Positions 24,924 to 33,733 of a stretch of 64,000 nucleotides of DNA are shown piece after piece (the stretch's first letter is position 1; every line of letters starts with the position of its first letter). The translations under genes were made by a program, and so were the position numbers. Below the pieces are notes generated by a model that saw nothing but the letters and a program-made list of their open reading frames with translations, searched no databases and was not told the origin of the DNA. The DNA comes from Tagaea sp965279565 (GTDB taxonomy: Bacteria > Pseudomonadota > Alphaproteobacteria > CACIAM-22H2): positions 2,356,001 to 2,420,000 of the forward strand of contig OZ257249.1 of assembly GCA_965279565.1 (NCBI GenBank). The letters run 5' to 3'.

Positions 24924-25700
24924 TTGCGTAAGCGCCAGTATTTGGACGCGGCCGGGCCATTCTTGGCCCTTGTGGTGCTGTTCGCGGGCTGGGAGGCGGC
25001 GGTCGTCCTGTTCGGCGTCTCTGAAATCATGCTGCCGAAGCCGAGCCGCATCTTCGTCGAGATTGTCGATCGGGCGCCGATGCTTGCGTTGCATGCGTCG
25101 TCGACCATCACGATCATCCTCTCCGGTTTCACGCTGTCTGTCGCGGTTGCCATTCCGTTGGCGCTTGCAATCTCATTTATCCCGATCGTGCGTCGCGTCG
25201 TGTACCCGATCGTCGTCTTTTCGCAGTTGATCCCGAAAATCGCGATTGCACCGCTCTTCATCATCTGGTTCGGATTCGGTGTGCTGCCGAAGGTTCTGAT
25301 CACCTTCTTGATCTCGTTCTTCCCGATCCTGATCCAGGCGATCGTCGGCTTCACGTCGATCAGGCCGGAGCCGATCCGCGTCGCGCGGTCGATGGGCGCA
25401 GGCCCGATCGACATGTTCCTGCGCATCCGGCTTCCGCACGCGCTGCCCAACCTCTTCGCCGGCCTCAAGATGTCGATGGCCGCCGCGGCGATCGGCGCGA
25501 TCGTCAGCGAGTTCATCGCGTCCAGTCGCGGGCTCGGCTATCTCGTGCTCGTCGCCAACGGCGAAATGAACTCGCCGCTCGCCTTCGCGGGCATGATGCT
25601 GCTGAGCCTGATCGGCATCGCACTCTATTTCGCCGTCGAGCTGATTCAGCGCCTCGCCACGCCCTGGGATATCGCACAACGGCAATCAACGCCGAACTGA
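24924..25700 (+). CDS. ABC transporter permease, SsuC/TauC (nitrate/sulfonate/bicarbonate) type
   Basis: A 258-residue inner-membrane protein with about six spans. The central E-x-x-Asp-type loop region (S-M-G-A-G-P-I-D-M-F-L-R-I-R-L-P-H-A-L-P-N) is the EAA motif that contacts the ATPase. Family members import sulfonates, nitrate, pyrimidine precursors or riboflavin; this operon has sugar-acid type neighbours, so the substrate is open. The start is a TTG at 24924 with GGAGG at 24911-24915, the best initiation site. It is followed by its binding protein and ATPase in a compact operon. Confidence 0.88.
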   Translation: MRKRQYLDAAGPFLALVVLFAGWEAAVVLFGVSEIMLPKPSRIFVEIVDRAPMLALHASSTITIILSGFTLSVAVAIPLALAISFIPIVRRVVYPIVVFSQLIPKIAIAPLFIIWFGFGVLPKVLITFLISFFPILIQAIVGFTSIRPEPIRVARSMGAGPIDMFLRIRLPHALPNLFAGLKMSMAAAAIGAIVSEFIASSRGLGYLVLVANGEMNSPLAFAGMMLLSLIGIALYFAVELIQRLATPWDIAQRQSTPN

Positions 25701-25711
25701 AAGCGCTTGCA
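25698..25711 (+). promoter_or_regulatory. LacI-type operator inside the ABC operon
   Basis: TGAAAGCGCTTGCA lies across the permease stop, 14 bases before the binding-protein ATG, and matches TGTAAGCGCTTACA at 12 of 14 positions. An internal site might block elongation or act as an auxiliary site; chance remains possible. Confidence 0.5.
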
Positions 25712-25725
25712 GGAGAAAACCCCCG

Positions 25726-26697
25726 ATGATCCGACGTCGCACATTCCTTGTTTCGGCCGCTGCGACCCTGGCCGCTCCGGCCATCGCACAGGCACCCGAC
25801 CGCGTCTCGTTCCGCTTCAACTGGTCGTGGATCGGCAACTACTCGCCGCCGATTCTCGGGCTGCAGCGCGGCTACTACCGCGACGTGGGTATCGACCTGC
25901 GTCCCGACCAGGGAAAGGGCTCGGGCGTTACCGTGCGTCAGGTGGGGTCAAAGGCGGACATGTTCGCATGGGCCGACACCAGCGCGCTTCTGCTGGCAGC
26001 GGCACAAGGCGTGCCGGTCAAGCAGGTCATGACGATGGCGATCAGCACGCTCGCCGTCGTGTGGATCGACGGGCGCACGAAGTTCGAAACCGCTCGCGAC
26101 GTGATCGGAAAGAAGGTTTGCGGCACTGCCGGCGACGGCGCCACACAACTCTGGCCGGCCGTGCTTGCCGCGAACGGCATCAAGCCGACCGATTACGAGA
26201 TGTTCAACGTGGACAGCACCGCTGGCGTCGCCGCCCTTCGCGAGGGCCGCTGCGACATCCTGCTGGGTAGTGCGGCCGACCAGCCGGTGACGCTGCAGAA
26301 CGCGGGCTTTGCCGCGAAGTACAAGACGTACAAGGATCTCGGCGTGCCGACGCTCGGCTCAGGCGTTTCGGCGCATCCCGATCTCATTCGCGACAATCCG
26401 GGCCTCGTGCGCCGCTTCGTGCAGGCAACGCAACGCTCCTGGCAGGCGGCCATCGACGACCCGGAAGCGGCGGTTCAGGCGCTCGTCAAGCACGCAGAGA
26501 CACCGCTCGATGCGAAGGTCGTGCGTGGCAATCTCGCGGTCTTCACGACGCTGCTGACCGGCGCCAAGCCGCTCGGCATGACCGATCCGCAGACGATGGA
26601 GAAGAACATCGCGCTGCTGAAGGAGTACACGGGCTTCAAGACCGACCTGCCGGCAACGCACTTCTACACAAACGACTTCGTCGGGCAGTCGGCCTGA
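25726..26697 (+). CDS. ABC transporter substrate-binding protein, NMT1/SsuA-like
   Basis: A 323-residue exported protein. The N-terminus has R-R-R-T-F-L-V-S-A-A-A-T-L, a possible twin-arginine signal, cut near A-I-A-Q-A. The mature part has N-W-S-W-I-G-N-Y-S-P-P-I-L-G-L-Q-R-G-Y-Y and D-I-L-L-G-S-A-A-D-Q-P-V, features of NMT1/SsuA-type proteins that deliver thiamine precursors, sulfonates or related small molecules. It is encoded between the permease and the ATPase. An AGGAG ribosome site is present. The ligand is not predicted. Confidence 0.86.
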   Translation: MIRRRTFLVSAAATLAAPAIAQAPDRVSFRFNWSWIGNYSPPILGLQRGYYRDVGIDLRPDQGKGSGVTVRQVGSKADMFAWADTSALLLAAAQGVPVKQVMTMAISTLAVVWIDGRTKFETARDVIGKKVCGTAGDGATQLWPAVLAANGIKPTDYEMFNVDSTAGVAALREGRCDILLGSAADQPVTLQNAGFAAKYKTYKDLGVPTLGSGVSAHPDLIRDNPGLVRRFVQATQRSWQAAIDDPEAAVQALVKHAETPLDAKVVRGNLAVFTTLLTGAKPLGMTDPQTMEKNIALLKEYTGFKTDLPATHFYTNDFVGQSA

Positions 26698-26698
26698 C

Positions 26699-27499
26699 AT
26701 GGAAGGAGTTTCTGCCGTGCCGGGGACGGGCAACTCGATCGTCTTCGACAACTTGCGCAAGACGTACGAGGCGCTCGAAGGATCGATCGAAGCGCTGGGC
26801 CCGCTCTCGTTCAACGTACAGAAGGGCGAGTTCGTCTCGGTCCTGGGTCCCAGCGGCTGCGGGAAGAGCACGCTTATGCTCGTCGCCGCGGGGCTCGACG
26901 ACGCGACTTCGGGCGACGTGATCATCGATGGGCACCCGATCAGGCGTGCCTTCACCGACCTCGGCATCGTCTTCCAGGATCATGCGCTGCTGGAATGGCG
27001 GACGATCCTCGAGAACGTGATGCTGCATTCCGATCTGCGGAAGATTCCCGCGAAGGAGCTGCAGCCTCGGGCGAGGGACCTCATCAGGAAGGTCGGGCTC
27101 GAGGGATTCGAGAACCGCTATCCGTTCGAGCTTTCTGGCGGGATGCGCCAGCGCGCCGCCATCTGCCGCGCACTCGTCCATTCCCCGCCATTCCTGTTCT
27201 TCGACGAGCCGTTCGGCGCACTCGATGCGCTGACGCGCGAACAGATGCGCGTCGATCTCGAAAAACTGTGGCTCGACCGTCGGCAGACCGTGCTTTTCAT
27301 CACGCACGGAATCGCCGAGGCGGTGGCGCTCTCCGATCGTGTCGTGGTGATGACGTCGCGCCCGGGACGGGTCGAGCGGATCATCGACATCGATCTTCCG
27401 CGCCCGCGCAGCAGCGCGGTTCTCGCGTCTCCAGAATTCGCGGGCTATTGCGCGACCATCAAGGACATCTTTAGCGCGACTGGAATCCTCAAGGATTGA
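26699..27499 (+). CDS. ABC transporter ATP-binding protein, SsuB/TauB type
   Basis: A 266-residue ATPase. Walker A G-P-S-G-C-G-K-S-T is at residues 50-58, the signature L-S-G-G-M at about 142-146, Walker B L-F-F-D-E-P at about 162-167, and the switch His in F-I-T-H-G-I-A-E-A. The L-S-G-G-M-R-Q-R form and the DEP/H pattern suit the nitrate/sulfonate group. The ATG is one base after the binding-protein stop, so the two genes are coupled. It drives the transporter formed with the two preceding genes. Confidence 0.93.
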   Translation: MEGVSAVPGTGNSIVFDNLRKTYEALEGSIEALGPLSFNVQKGEFVSVLGPSGCGKSTLMLVAAGLDDATSGDVIIDGHPIRRAFTDLGIVFQDHALLEWRTILENVMLHSDLRKIPAKELQPRARDLIRKVGLEGFENRYPFELSGGMRQRAAICRALVHSPPFLFFDEPFGALDALTREQMRVDLEKLWLDRRQTVLFITHGIAEAVALSDRVVVMTSRPGRVERIIDIDLPRPRSSAVLASPEFAGYCATIKDIFSATGILKD

Positions 27500-27544
27500 C
27501 GGCGCTGTCGGCAGGTCGCCACCAGCGAAAACAAGGAGCAGGGC

Positions 27545-28627
27545 GTGCGGAAGCTCAAGATTGCGATCGTCGGATGCGGTTGGGTGGCGGGCAACCAGTT
27601 CGAGAACGGATTTTCCCTCCTGCGCGAACTATTCGATGTCGCCGTCTGTTGCGAGATCGATCCGGTGCGACTTGCTGCATTTGCCGACAAGTACGGGATC
27701 GCCGGGCGCACGACGAGCTACGCCGACGTTCTCGCGATGCCCGACATTGATGCCGTCAGCATCTGCACACCGCCGTCCGAGCACCACTCGATGGTTCGAG
27801 CCGCGCTGGCCGCAGGCAAGCATGCGCTTTGCGAGAAGCCATTCACGAGTTCGCTCGAGCTGATGGACGACGTGATCGCTGCGCAGAAGGCGTCCAAGGC
27901 CCGCGTGATGCCGATCTTCCAGTATCGGTACGGCCCCGGTTTCGAGCGGGTGCGCGCACTGGTGCGCTCGGGCCTCGGCGGGAAGCTCTATGTTTCGTCT
28001 ATCGAAACGGCCTGGCTGCGTGGTGCCGCCTATTATCAGGTTCCCTGGCGCGGCAAGTTCGCGACCGAACTGGGTGGCGTGCTCGTCACGCAGTCGATCC
28101 ACATCCACGACCTGTTCATGTGCCTTGCGGGCCCCGTCGCCAGGGTCGCGGCCTTCAAGACGACCCGGGTCAATCCCATCGAGGTCGAAGACTGTGCCGT
28201 CGCGAGTCTCCAGATGCAGGACGGTTCGCTCGCTTCGCTGACCGCGACACTCGGGTCCGCGCGCCCGTCGACCCGGATGCGCTTCTGCTTCGAGAATTTC
28301 ACGATCGAGCGTCATTGCTTCGATCTCGACGCGCCAAAGCCGGCGCTGGAGCCATGGACGATCGTGCCGATTCGCCCCGAGATCCAGGGCGATATCGACG
28401 CGGTGACCGCTCGAGTCGAAACGAGCGAGCTTTTCTTTGCCGGCCAGTTCCGCTCGTTCCACAGGTCCGTAGCCGAGGGCTCGCCCTTCGACATAACCCT
28501 CGAAGAGGCGCGCCGTGCGCTGGAACTGATCACCGCGATCTATTCTGCTGCCGAAACCGGTCGTAGCGAGAGCCTGCCGATCGACAGCCGGCACGCGCGC
28601 TACAAGGGCTGGTGCCCGGTTCGATAG
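27545..28627 (+). CDS. Gfo/Idh/MocA-family oxidoreductase
   Basis: A 360-residue NAD(P)-dependent dehydrogenase. The Rossmann motif V-G-C-G-W-V-A-G sits at residues 9-16 and E-K-P in L-C-E-K-P-F-T-S-S near 95 is the family's conserved Lys motif for catalysis/cofactor. It probably oxidises or reduces a sugar, inositol or hydroxy-acid carbonyl carbon. AAGGAG precedes the GTG start by 5 bases. The gap to the ABC ATPase is 45 bases, so it belongs to that operon; the LacI-type repressor gene follows after 87 bases. Confidence 0.9.
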   Translation: MRKLKIAIVGCGWVAGNQFENGFSLLRELFDVAVCCEIDPVRLAAFADKYGIAGRTTSYADVLAMPDIDAVSICTPPSEHHSMVRAALAAGKHALCEKPFTSSLELMDDVIAAQKASKARVMPIFQYRYGPGFERVRALVRSGLGGKLYVSSIETAWLRGAAYYQVPWRGKFATELGGVLVTQSIHIHDLFMCLAGPVARVAAFKTTRVNPIEVEDCAVASLQMQDGSLASLTATLGSARPSTRMRFCFENFTIERHCFDLDAPKPALEPWTIVPIRPEIQGDIDAVTARVETSELFFAGQFRSFHRSVAEGSPFDITLEEARRALELITAIYSAAETGRSESLPIDSRHARYKGWCPVR

Positions 28628-28714
28628 GTTTGGATTGCATGGAATTGCCAATCTGCACTAGGGATTAGGGGGTAAGAGCCGTAGATTCGACGCGAATAAC
28701 GAAAGGCTCGCAGG

Positions 28715-29815
28715 GTGGCAAAGAAGTCCAGGTCAGTGGTGCGGCAGGAGCGCCCGAAGCCGATCAAGCGGCGCGTGCGCAAGCAAAGCCCGTCCTCGGC
28801 GAAGCTCGAAGACGTCGCGCGGGTTGCGGGGGTGTCGACCGCGACGGCTTCGCGCGTCCTCAACTCGCCCAACAAGGTTCAAGCCGATACGCGCGAGCGC
28901 GTCGAGGCGGCAATCCGGTCCCTCAACTGGATCCCGCACGGTGCGGCCAAGGCGCTTGCTTCGCTGCGTACGCGCACTGTCGGCGCGCTTATCCCGACGC
29001 TGGGCCACCAGGCGATCATGGCGATGGTCGAGGCGATCCAGCAGGATCTGAGCGACGCCGGCTACACGCTGTTTCTCGGAAAGCCGGAACTTCAACCGGA
29101 CCGTACTCTGCGTCAGGCCACGAAGATGCTGGAGCACGGCATCGAATGCCTGATCCTGATGGGCGAAGAGCAGCCACCCGCATTGATGGACTTCCTCGAG
29201 AGCCGAAAAGTCTTCTACGTGACGGCCTACACGAGCGGGCGCAATGGCGGGAAGAACTGCATCGGCTTCGACAATTTCCTCGAAATGTCGCGATTGACCG
29301 AATATCTGCTGAGCCTCGGGCACCGCGACTTCGCCATCGTTTCGCGCCAGTACGAAGGGAACGACCGTATACGCCAGCGAATCGAGGCCGTGAAGGCGGT
29401 GCTGGCCAATGTCGGGCTGGCGGTTCGGCCGCAGCACGAGATCATCGTCGAGAAATACCTGATTGGAGCCGGCAGAGAAGGAATGCAGCGCCTGCTGAAG
29501 TCGGAAGGCGTGCGTCCCACAGCGGTGGTCTGCGCCAACGACTATCTGGCCGCCGGCGCAGTGATCGAGGCGAAAGCGGCCGGCCTCTCGGTCCCTAGGG
29601 ACATAAGTGTCGCCGGTTTCGACGACCTGGAGATGGCCGCGCAGATCGAGCCGCCGTTGACGACCGTGCGCGTGCCCGCGATCGATATCGGGCATGCGAT
29701 CGCGAAATACATCGTTGGCACGCTCGAAAAGATGCCTGATACGCGCCTGCCAGGCCGTTTCAATGCCGAGCTGATGATCCGCGGCAGCACCGCTGCAGCA
29801 CCGGGGAAGACCTGA
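28715..29815 (+). CDS. LacI-family transcriptional repressor
   Basis: A 366-residue regulator. A helix-turn-helix with E-D-V-A-R-V-A-G-V-S-T-A-T-A-S-R-V-L-N spans about residues 32-50; the hinge and periplasmic-binding-like domain follow (A-L-I-P-T-L near 92, V-V-C-A-N-D-Y-L-A-A-G-A near 270-280, V-A-G-F-D-D-L-E). An unusual 30-residue basic N-terminal extension precedes the HTH. The GTG start at 28715 is the only credible one. The repressor should bind short palindromes and release them on sensing an inducer, perhaps a sugar acid. Operator-like sequences occur at many nearby promoters, so it is the probable master regulator of the island. Confidence 0.93.
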   Translation: MAKKSRSVVRQERPKPIKRRVRKQSPSSAKLEDVARVAGVSTATASRVLNSPNKVQADTRERVEAAIRSLNWIPHGAAKALASLRTRTVGALIPTLGHQAIMAMVEAIQQDLSDAGYTLFLGKPELQPDRTLRQATKMLEHGIECLILMGEEQPPALMDFLESRKVFYVTAYTSGRNGGKNCIGFDNFLEMSRLTEYLLSLGHRDFAIVSRQYEGNDRIRQRIEAVKAVLANVGLAVRPQHEIIVEKYLIGAGREGMQRLLKSEGVRPTAVVCANDYLAAGAVIEAKAAGLSVPRDISVAGFDDLEMAAQIEPPLTTVRVPAIDIGHAIAKYIVGTLEKMPDTRLPGRFNAELMIRGSTAAAPGKT

Positions 29816-29829
29816 GTTAATCGCTTACA
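29816..29829 (+). promoter_or_regulatory. LacI-type operator directly after the repressor gene
   Basis: GTTAATCGCTTACA begins at the base after the repressor stop; its right half CGCTTACA is a perfect match and 11 of 14 positions fit. A second site lies 143 bases away (29959), so the pair may serve the TRAP operon by looping. Confidence 0.6.
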
Positions 29830-29930
29830 TTACCGGTATTGATCCACTTCGTCTTGCACAGGCAGGGCACTTCTGGATGCCCGCAATATCCAACATTTCT
29901 GCGACTATTATTGATAACGCGTCGTAACGC

Positions 29931-29972
29931 TTGACAGTTTCCCGGTCGACAAGCACGATGTAAGCGGTTTCT
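29931..29972 (+). promoter_or_regulatory. Promoter with LacI-type operator before the TRAP operon
   Basis: TTGACA at 29931-29936 and a weak -10 (CACGAT, 29954-29959, 17-base spacing) are overlapped at the downstream side by TGTAAGCGGTTTCT (29959-29972), identical in its first 13 bases to the operator before the ABC operon. Confidence 0.7.
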
Positions 29973-30088
29973 CAAATCGGAGACCCGGTATCATTCCGGG
30001 CTCTGGGGCGGGCAACCTCAAGAAAATGTCCGCTTCGGCGTCCGCGAAAAGCGGACCGCGTGGCCAACAGATAGGGAAGGGAATCGCA

Positions 30089-31090
30089 ATGAACTCTCGC
30101 CGCAAGTTCCTGGCCGGCACTGCCGCCACCATGGGCTCGTTCGCCATCGTCGGCCGCGCCTCGGCGCAGGCCGTGAGAATCCGCGTCGGCAACGTCTACC
30201 CGGCTTCGCATACGATCCCCGTTGCGACGGGCCGCTTCAAGCAACTCGCCGAGCAGAAGTCGGGCGGCAGGTTGTCTGTCACCATCCACAACAACAGCGA
30301 ACTCGGTTCAGAACGCGAGATGGCCGAGATGGTCCGTGGTGGCTCGCTCGAGATGGTGCTGAGCGGTCTTCCGGGCACCGGCGCCTACGCGCCCGAGATC
30401 GAGGTGATGGAGGCATTCTACGTCTATCGCAATGTCGAGGACCTGAAGCTGATCACCGACGCGATCTTCGACGACCTCCAGGGATTCATACAGCCCAAGG
30501 GCTTCCAGCTCGTCGGGCTCATGTATCAGGGGCCGCGCAACGTCCTCTCGACCCGGCAGCTCAAGACGATCGCCGACTTCAGGGGCCTCCGGCTTCGCAT
30601 CCCCAATACCCCGCTCTTCGTCGGCCTCGCGCGCAGTTGGGGCGCCACCCCGACCGCGATCGCGCTCGCCGAGGTCTATACGTCCTTCGAGTCCGGCGTC
30701 ATCAACGCCATGGAGGCGACCCACGAGACGATGGTGTCGAGCAACTTCCACGAAAAGGCCAAGTTCCTGCTCACCACCCGGCACAACCACTATCCCCAGC
30801 CGATCGTCGTCAACAAGGCGTGGTTCGACCGGCTTCCCAAGGATCTGCAGGACATCATCACGTCGTCGGCGCAGGAGGCTGGCGCCTACCAGCTGACCCT
30901 GCACAAGGCCGCTGACGACCAGGCGCTCGCGACGATGCGTGCGGCGGGCGTCACGATCACGGAATTGTCGCCAGCCGAGATACAGACGTTCCGTGCGCCC
31001 CTGATCGACATGAACCGGCAGCACTTCGCCAATCGTGGCCCGAAGGTTGTCGAGGTCTACGAAAAGATGCTTAAGCTCAGCAAGTACTGA
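30089..31090 (+). CDS. TRAP transporter solute-binding protein, DctP family
   Basis: A 333-residue periplasmic protein with a signal beginning N-S-R-R-K-F-L-A-G-T-A-A (twin-Arg type) and ending at about A-S-A-Q-A. The mature part shows DctP features: V-G-N-V-Y-P-A-S-H-T-I-P, F-R-G-L-R-L-R-I-P-N-T-P (the Arg that grips a carboxylate) and G-V-I-N-A-M-E-A-T. It captures an organic acid for the DctQM membrane pair. A GGGAAGGG ribosome site precedes the ATG. The promoter region carries two LacI-type operators. Confidence 0.92.
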   Translation: MNSRRKFLAGTAATMGSFAIVGRASAQAVRIRVGNVYPASHTIPVATGRFKQLAEQKSGGRLSVTIHNNSELGSEREMAEMVRGGSLEMVLSGLPGTGAYAPEIEVMEAFYVYRNVEDLKLITDAIFDDLQGFIQPKGFQLVGLMYQGPRNVLSTRQLKTIADFRGLRLRIPNTPLFVGLARSWGATPTAIALAEVYTSFESGVINAMEATHETMVSSNFHEKAKFLLTTRHNHYPQPIVVNKAWFDRLPKDLQDIITSSAQEAGAYQLTLHKAADDQALATMRAAGVTITELSPAEIQTFRAPLIDMNRQHFANRGPKVVEVYEKMLKLSKY

Positions 31091-31113
31091 TCCGTTAGCC
31101 GGCCGGGGAAACA

Positions 31114-31611
31114 ATGCTTGACCGTCTCTACGTAAAGGTCATCGAGGTCCTGATCTTCGCCGCGATCGCGGCGATGGTCGGGATCGGCTTCGTTTCGACG
31201 GCGATGCGGGCCGTCCCCGGCTGGGGCGGTCTCTACTGGGCCGAGGAGATCATCCGGTATGCCTGCATCTGGATGGTCTTCCTCTGCTCGGGCCTCACGA
31301 TCCGTTACGGAATCCATTTCCGCGTCGATCTCCTGCTCGCCATATTGCCAAGGCGCGTCGCGATCGGTCTCGGTCTCTTCGCCGTCGCCGTGATGATCTG
31401 GTTCGAGTTCGTCCTGATCTGGTTCGGGTCGAAGGTGACGCTCATGAACATGGAACAGCAATCGACCTCGCTCGAATTCCCGATGGGATATGTCTATGTC
31501 GCGATTCCCCTCGGCGGCGCGCTGATGCTCTTCGAGACATTGCGCCTTGGCTGGACGATCTGGACCCGCGGCGAGCCGATCCCGGTCGCCGAGCAGCCAT
31601 TGGTCGATTGA
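31114..31611 (+). CDS. TRAP transporter small permease, DctQ family
   Basis: A 165-residue membrane protein with four predicted spans. It contains the DctQ signature: Y-W-A-E-E-I-I-R-Y-A-C-I-W-M-V-F-L and I-R-Y-G-I-H-F-R-V-D. It works with DctP and DctM in a Na+-driven uptake system. The gene lies 23 bases after DctP and 13 before DctM, in the standard P-Q-M order. Confidence 0.93.
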   Translation: MLDRLYVKVIEVLIFAAIAAMVGIGFVSTAMRAVPGWGGLYWAEEIIRYACIWMVFLCSGLTIRYGIHFRVDLLLAILPRRVAIGLGLFAVAVMIWFEFVLIWFGSKVTLMNMEQQSTSLEFPMGYVYVAIPLGGALMLFETLRLGWTIWTRGEPIPVAEQPLVD

Positions 31612-31624
31612 GGGAGTTGCGGTT

Positions 31625-32911
31625 GTGCTGGGGATATTAATCTCGGTTTTTTTCGTTCTGCTGATACTTGGCGTGCCGGTTGCGTTCTCGATCGGGGCAG
31701 CAACCTTCATTCCGCTGATGCTCGATGGCCGTCTGCCCTTCACGCTCGTGATCACGCGCTTATTCGGGGGTATGGATTCGTTCCCCATCATGGCAATTCC
31801 GTTCTTCGTCCTGACGGGAACGCTCGCGAGCGCCTGCAATTTGGTCGACCGGATCATGCAACTTGCGAATTTCCTGGTCGGCCGCATGCGGGCCGGGCTT
31901 GCGCAGGTCGATATCGTGACGTCGATGCTCTTCGGTGGCGTTTCCGGATCTGCGGTCGCCGACTGCGCCGCTACCGCCGGGATCCTCATCCCGAGCATGA
32001 CCAACAAAGGCTATCCCGCGTCCTATGCGGTCGGGGTCTGCGCGACGTCGTCGACGATCGGCGCACTAATCCCGCCGAGCATTCCGATGATCATCTACGG
32101 GTTTCTCACCGGCGTTTCCACCGGGCAGCTCTTCCTCGCCGGCGCGCTGCCGGGTGTGCTTGTCGGCATCCTGCTGATGATCGCGGCGTATTTCCTTTCG
32201 GTCAGGGGCGGCTTCGGTCGGAACGACGACGCACCGCGACGGACCATGCAGGGATTCATCGTGGCTATCCGGGAATCGGCGCCGGCCATGACCATCCCGT
32301 TCATCATCATCGGCGGCATCGTCGGTGGCGCATTCACGCCGACCGAAGCCGGTATCATCGCGGCGGTCGCGGTCCTCGTCATCGGCCATTTCTTCTACGG
32401 CGGGTTCACCTGGCGGAAGCTGCGCGAGGCCGTCATGAGTGCAGCGCTGACGACCTCGATGGTCATGCTGGTTCTTGCAGCGTCAACCGTCTTCGCCAAT
32501 CTCATGACTCGGGCGCAGTTCCAATCGGAAGCCATTGTGCTGCTCAACACGATCACCGGCGTGCCCGAGCTCCAGTTGCTGCTGGTTGTGATCATGCTGC
32601 TGATCCTGGGCTGTTTCATCGACGGCACGGCCATCCTGATCATGTTCGCCGCACCGCTCTTCGGCGTGGGGCAGGCGCTCGGCTACGATCCGCTGCAGTT
32701 CGGCACGATAATCGTCATGTGCTGCCTGATTGGCGGTGTGACGCCCCCGGTGGGTACATTGATGTTCATCAGCGCAGCAGTGGCGCGTATCGGCCTTAGC
32801 GAGGCCTCGCGCGGCATCTTCCCCTTCTTCCTGACGCTCTGCGTTGCGCTTCTGCTGGTCGCGGCCTTTCCGCCGTTGACAACCTTTCTGCCCCGCGCAT
32901 TTCTGGGTTGA
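31625..32911 (+). CDS. TRAP transporter large permease, DctM family
   Basis: A 428-residue polytopic membrane protein with about twelve hydrophobic spans, the normal length for DctM. It has the conserved F-G-G-V-S-G-S-A-V-A-D and T-S-S-T-I-G-A-L-I-P-P-S motifs and late G-G-V-T-P-P-V-G. It forms the transport channel with DctQ. The GTG start at 31625, with GAGGGAG at 31610-31616, follows the DctQ stop and avoids a long overlap. Confidence 0.93.
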   Translation: MLGILISVFFVLLILGVPVAFSIGAATFIPLMLDGRLPFTLVITRLFGGMDSFPIMAIPFFVLTGTLASACNLVDRIMQLANFLVGRMRAGLAQVDIVTSMLFGGVSGSAVADCAATAGILIPSMTNKGYPASYAVGVCATSSTIGALIPPSIPMIIYGFLTGVSTGQLFLAGALPGVLVGILLMIAAYFLSVRGGFGRNDDAPRRTMQGFIVAIRESAPAMTIPFIIIGGIVGGAFTPTEAGIIAAVAVLVIGHFFYGGFTWRKLREAVMSAALTTSMVMLVLAASTVFANLMTRAQFQSEAIVLLNTITGVPELQLLLVVIMLLILGCFIDGTAILIMFAAPLFGVGQALGYDPLQFGTIIVMCCLIGGVTPPVGTLMFISAAVARIGLSEASRGIFPFFLTLCVALLLVAAFPPLTTFLPRAFLG

Positions 32912-32937
32912 CCTCGTTCGCTTCAGGATTTGTGACC

Positions 32938-33723
32938 ATGACCGATCTGTCCCACCTGATTGCCCGAGAAACGCCAGCGACGCATGTCGCCCTGCTGCGG
33001 ATCAACCGCCCGGAAAAGAAGAACGCCCTGCACAGCACGATGGTGATCGAGCTAGCGCGCCGTCTCGACGAAGCGGCCGCCGATATCGAGATCCGCGCCG
33101 TCGTGCTCACAGGCACGGACGATACATTCGCGGCCGGCGCCGACATCGCCGAAATGCTCGAGCGTGGGCCAGCGGGAACCTCGAACAATCCGGACCGTGT
33201 GAAGGCCTGGCGAACGCTCGAGAAGTTCCCGAAGCCTATCATCGCGGCGGTGAACGGGATCGCGTTCGGCGCTGGAAACGAGCTGGCGCTGACCTGCGAT
33301 TTCATCATTGCGGGCAAGAACGCAAAGTTCGGTCAGCCGGAAGTCAAGATCGGCGGCATGGCCGGCGATGGCGGCACGCAGCGCCTGCCGCGTAAGATCG
33401 GCTCAAACATGGCTTCCTACATGCTCATGACGGGTGATCCGATCGACGTTGAGACGGCCTGGCGGCTTGGTTATGTCGTCGAGATCTGCGAGGTCTCAAA
33501 AACCGTCGCGCGGGCGGTCGAGATCGCCTCGACGATCGCCTCGCGTGCACCCGTTGCCGTGCAGTTCACGAAGGCGTGCATTGGGGTGGCTGTCGGCGCC
33601 ACGCACGAGAACGGGATTTCCTACGAGCGTGATTCGTTGTGGCGCAACTCGATGACGGCCGATCGGCGCGAGGGCATGTCCGCATTCGTGGAGAAGCGCG
33701 CGCCAAAATTCACCGGCAAGTAG
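32938..33723 (+). CDS. Enoyl-CoA hydratase/isomerase (crotonase) family protein
   Basis: A 261-residue crotonase-fold enzyme, last gene of the TRAP operon. It has L-T-G-T-D-D-T-F-A-A-G-A-D-I and G-A-G-N-E-L-A-L-T-C-D (oxyanion hole and CoA binding) and Glu135 in F-G-Q-P-E, one of the two Glu residues of true hydratases. The position of the second Glu is Tyr161, so the reaction may not be plain hydration. It probably acts on a short acyl-CoA made from the imported acid. The ATG at 32938 is preferred over the TTG at 32908 that overlaps DctM. It converges on the CoA-transferase gene. Confidence 0.86.
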   Translation: MTDLSHLIARETPATHVALLRINRPEKKNALHSTMVIELARRLDEAAADIEIRAVVLTGTDDTFAAGADIAEMLERGPAGTSNNPDRVKAWRTLEKFPKPIIAAVNGIAFGAGNELALTCDFIIAGKNAKFGQPEVKIGGMAGDGGTQRLPRKIGSNMASYMLMTGDPIDVETAWRLGYVVEICEVSKTVARAVEIASTIASRAPVAVQFTKACIGVAVGATHENGISYERDSLWRNSMTADRREGMSAFVEKRAPKFTGK

Positions 33724-33733
33724 ATATCTCCGG

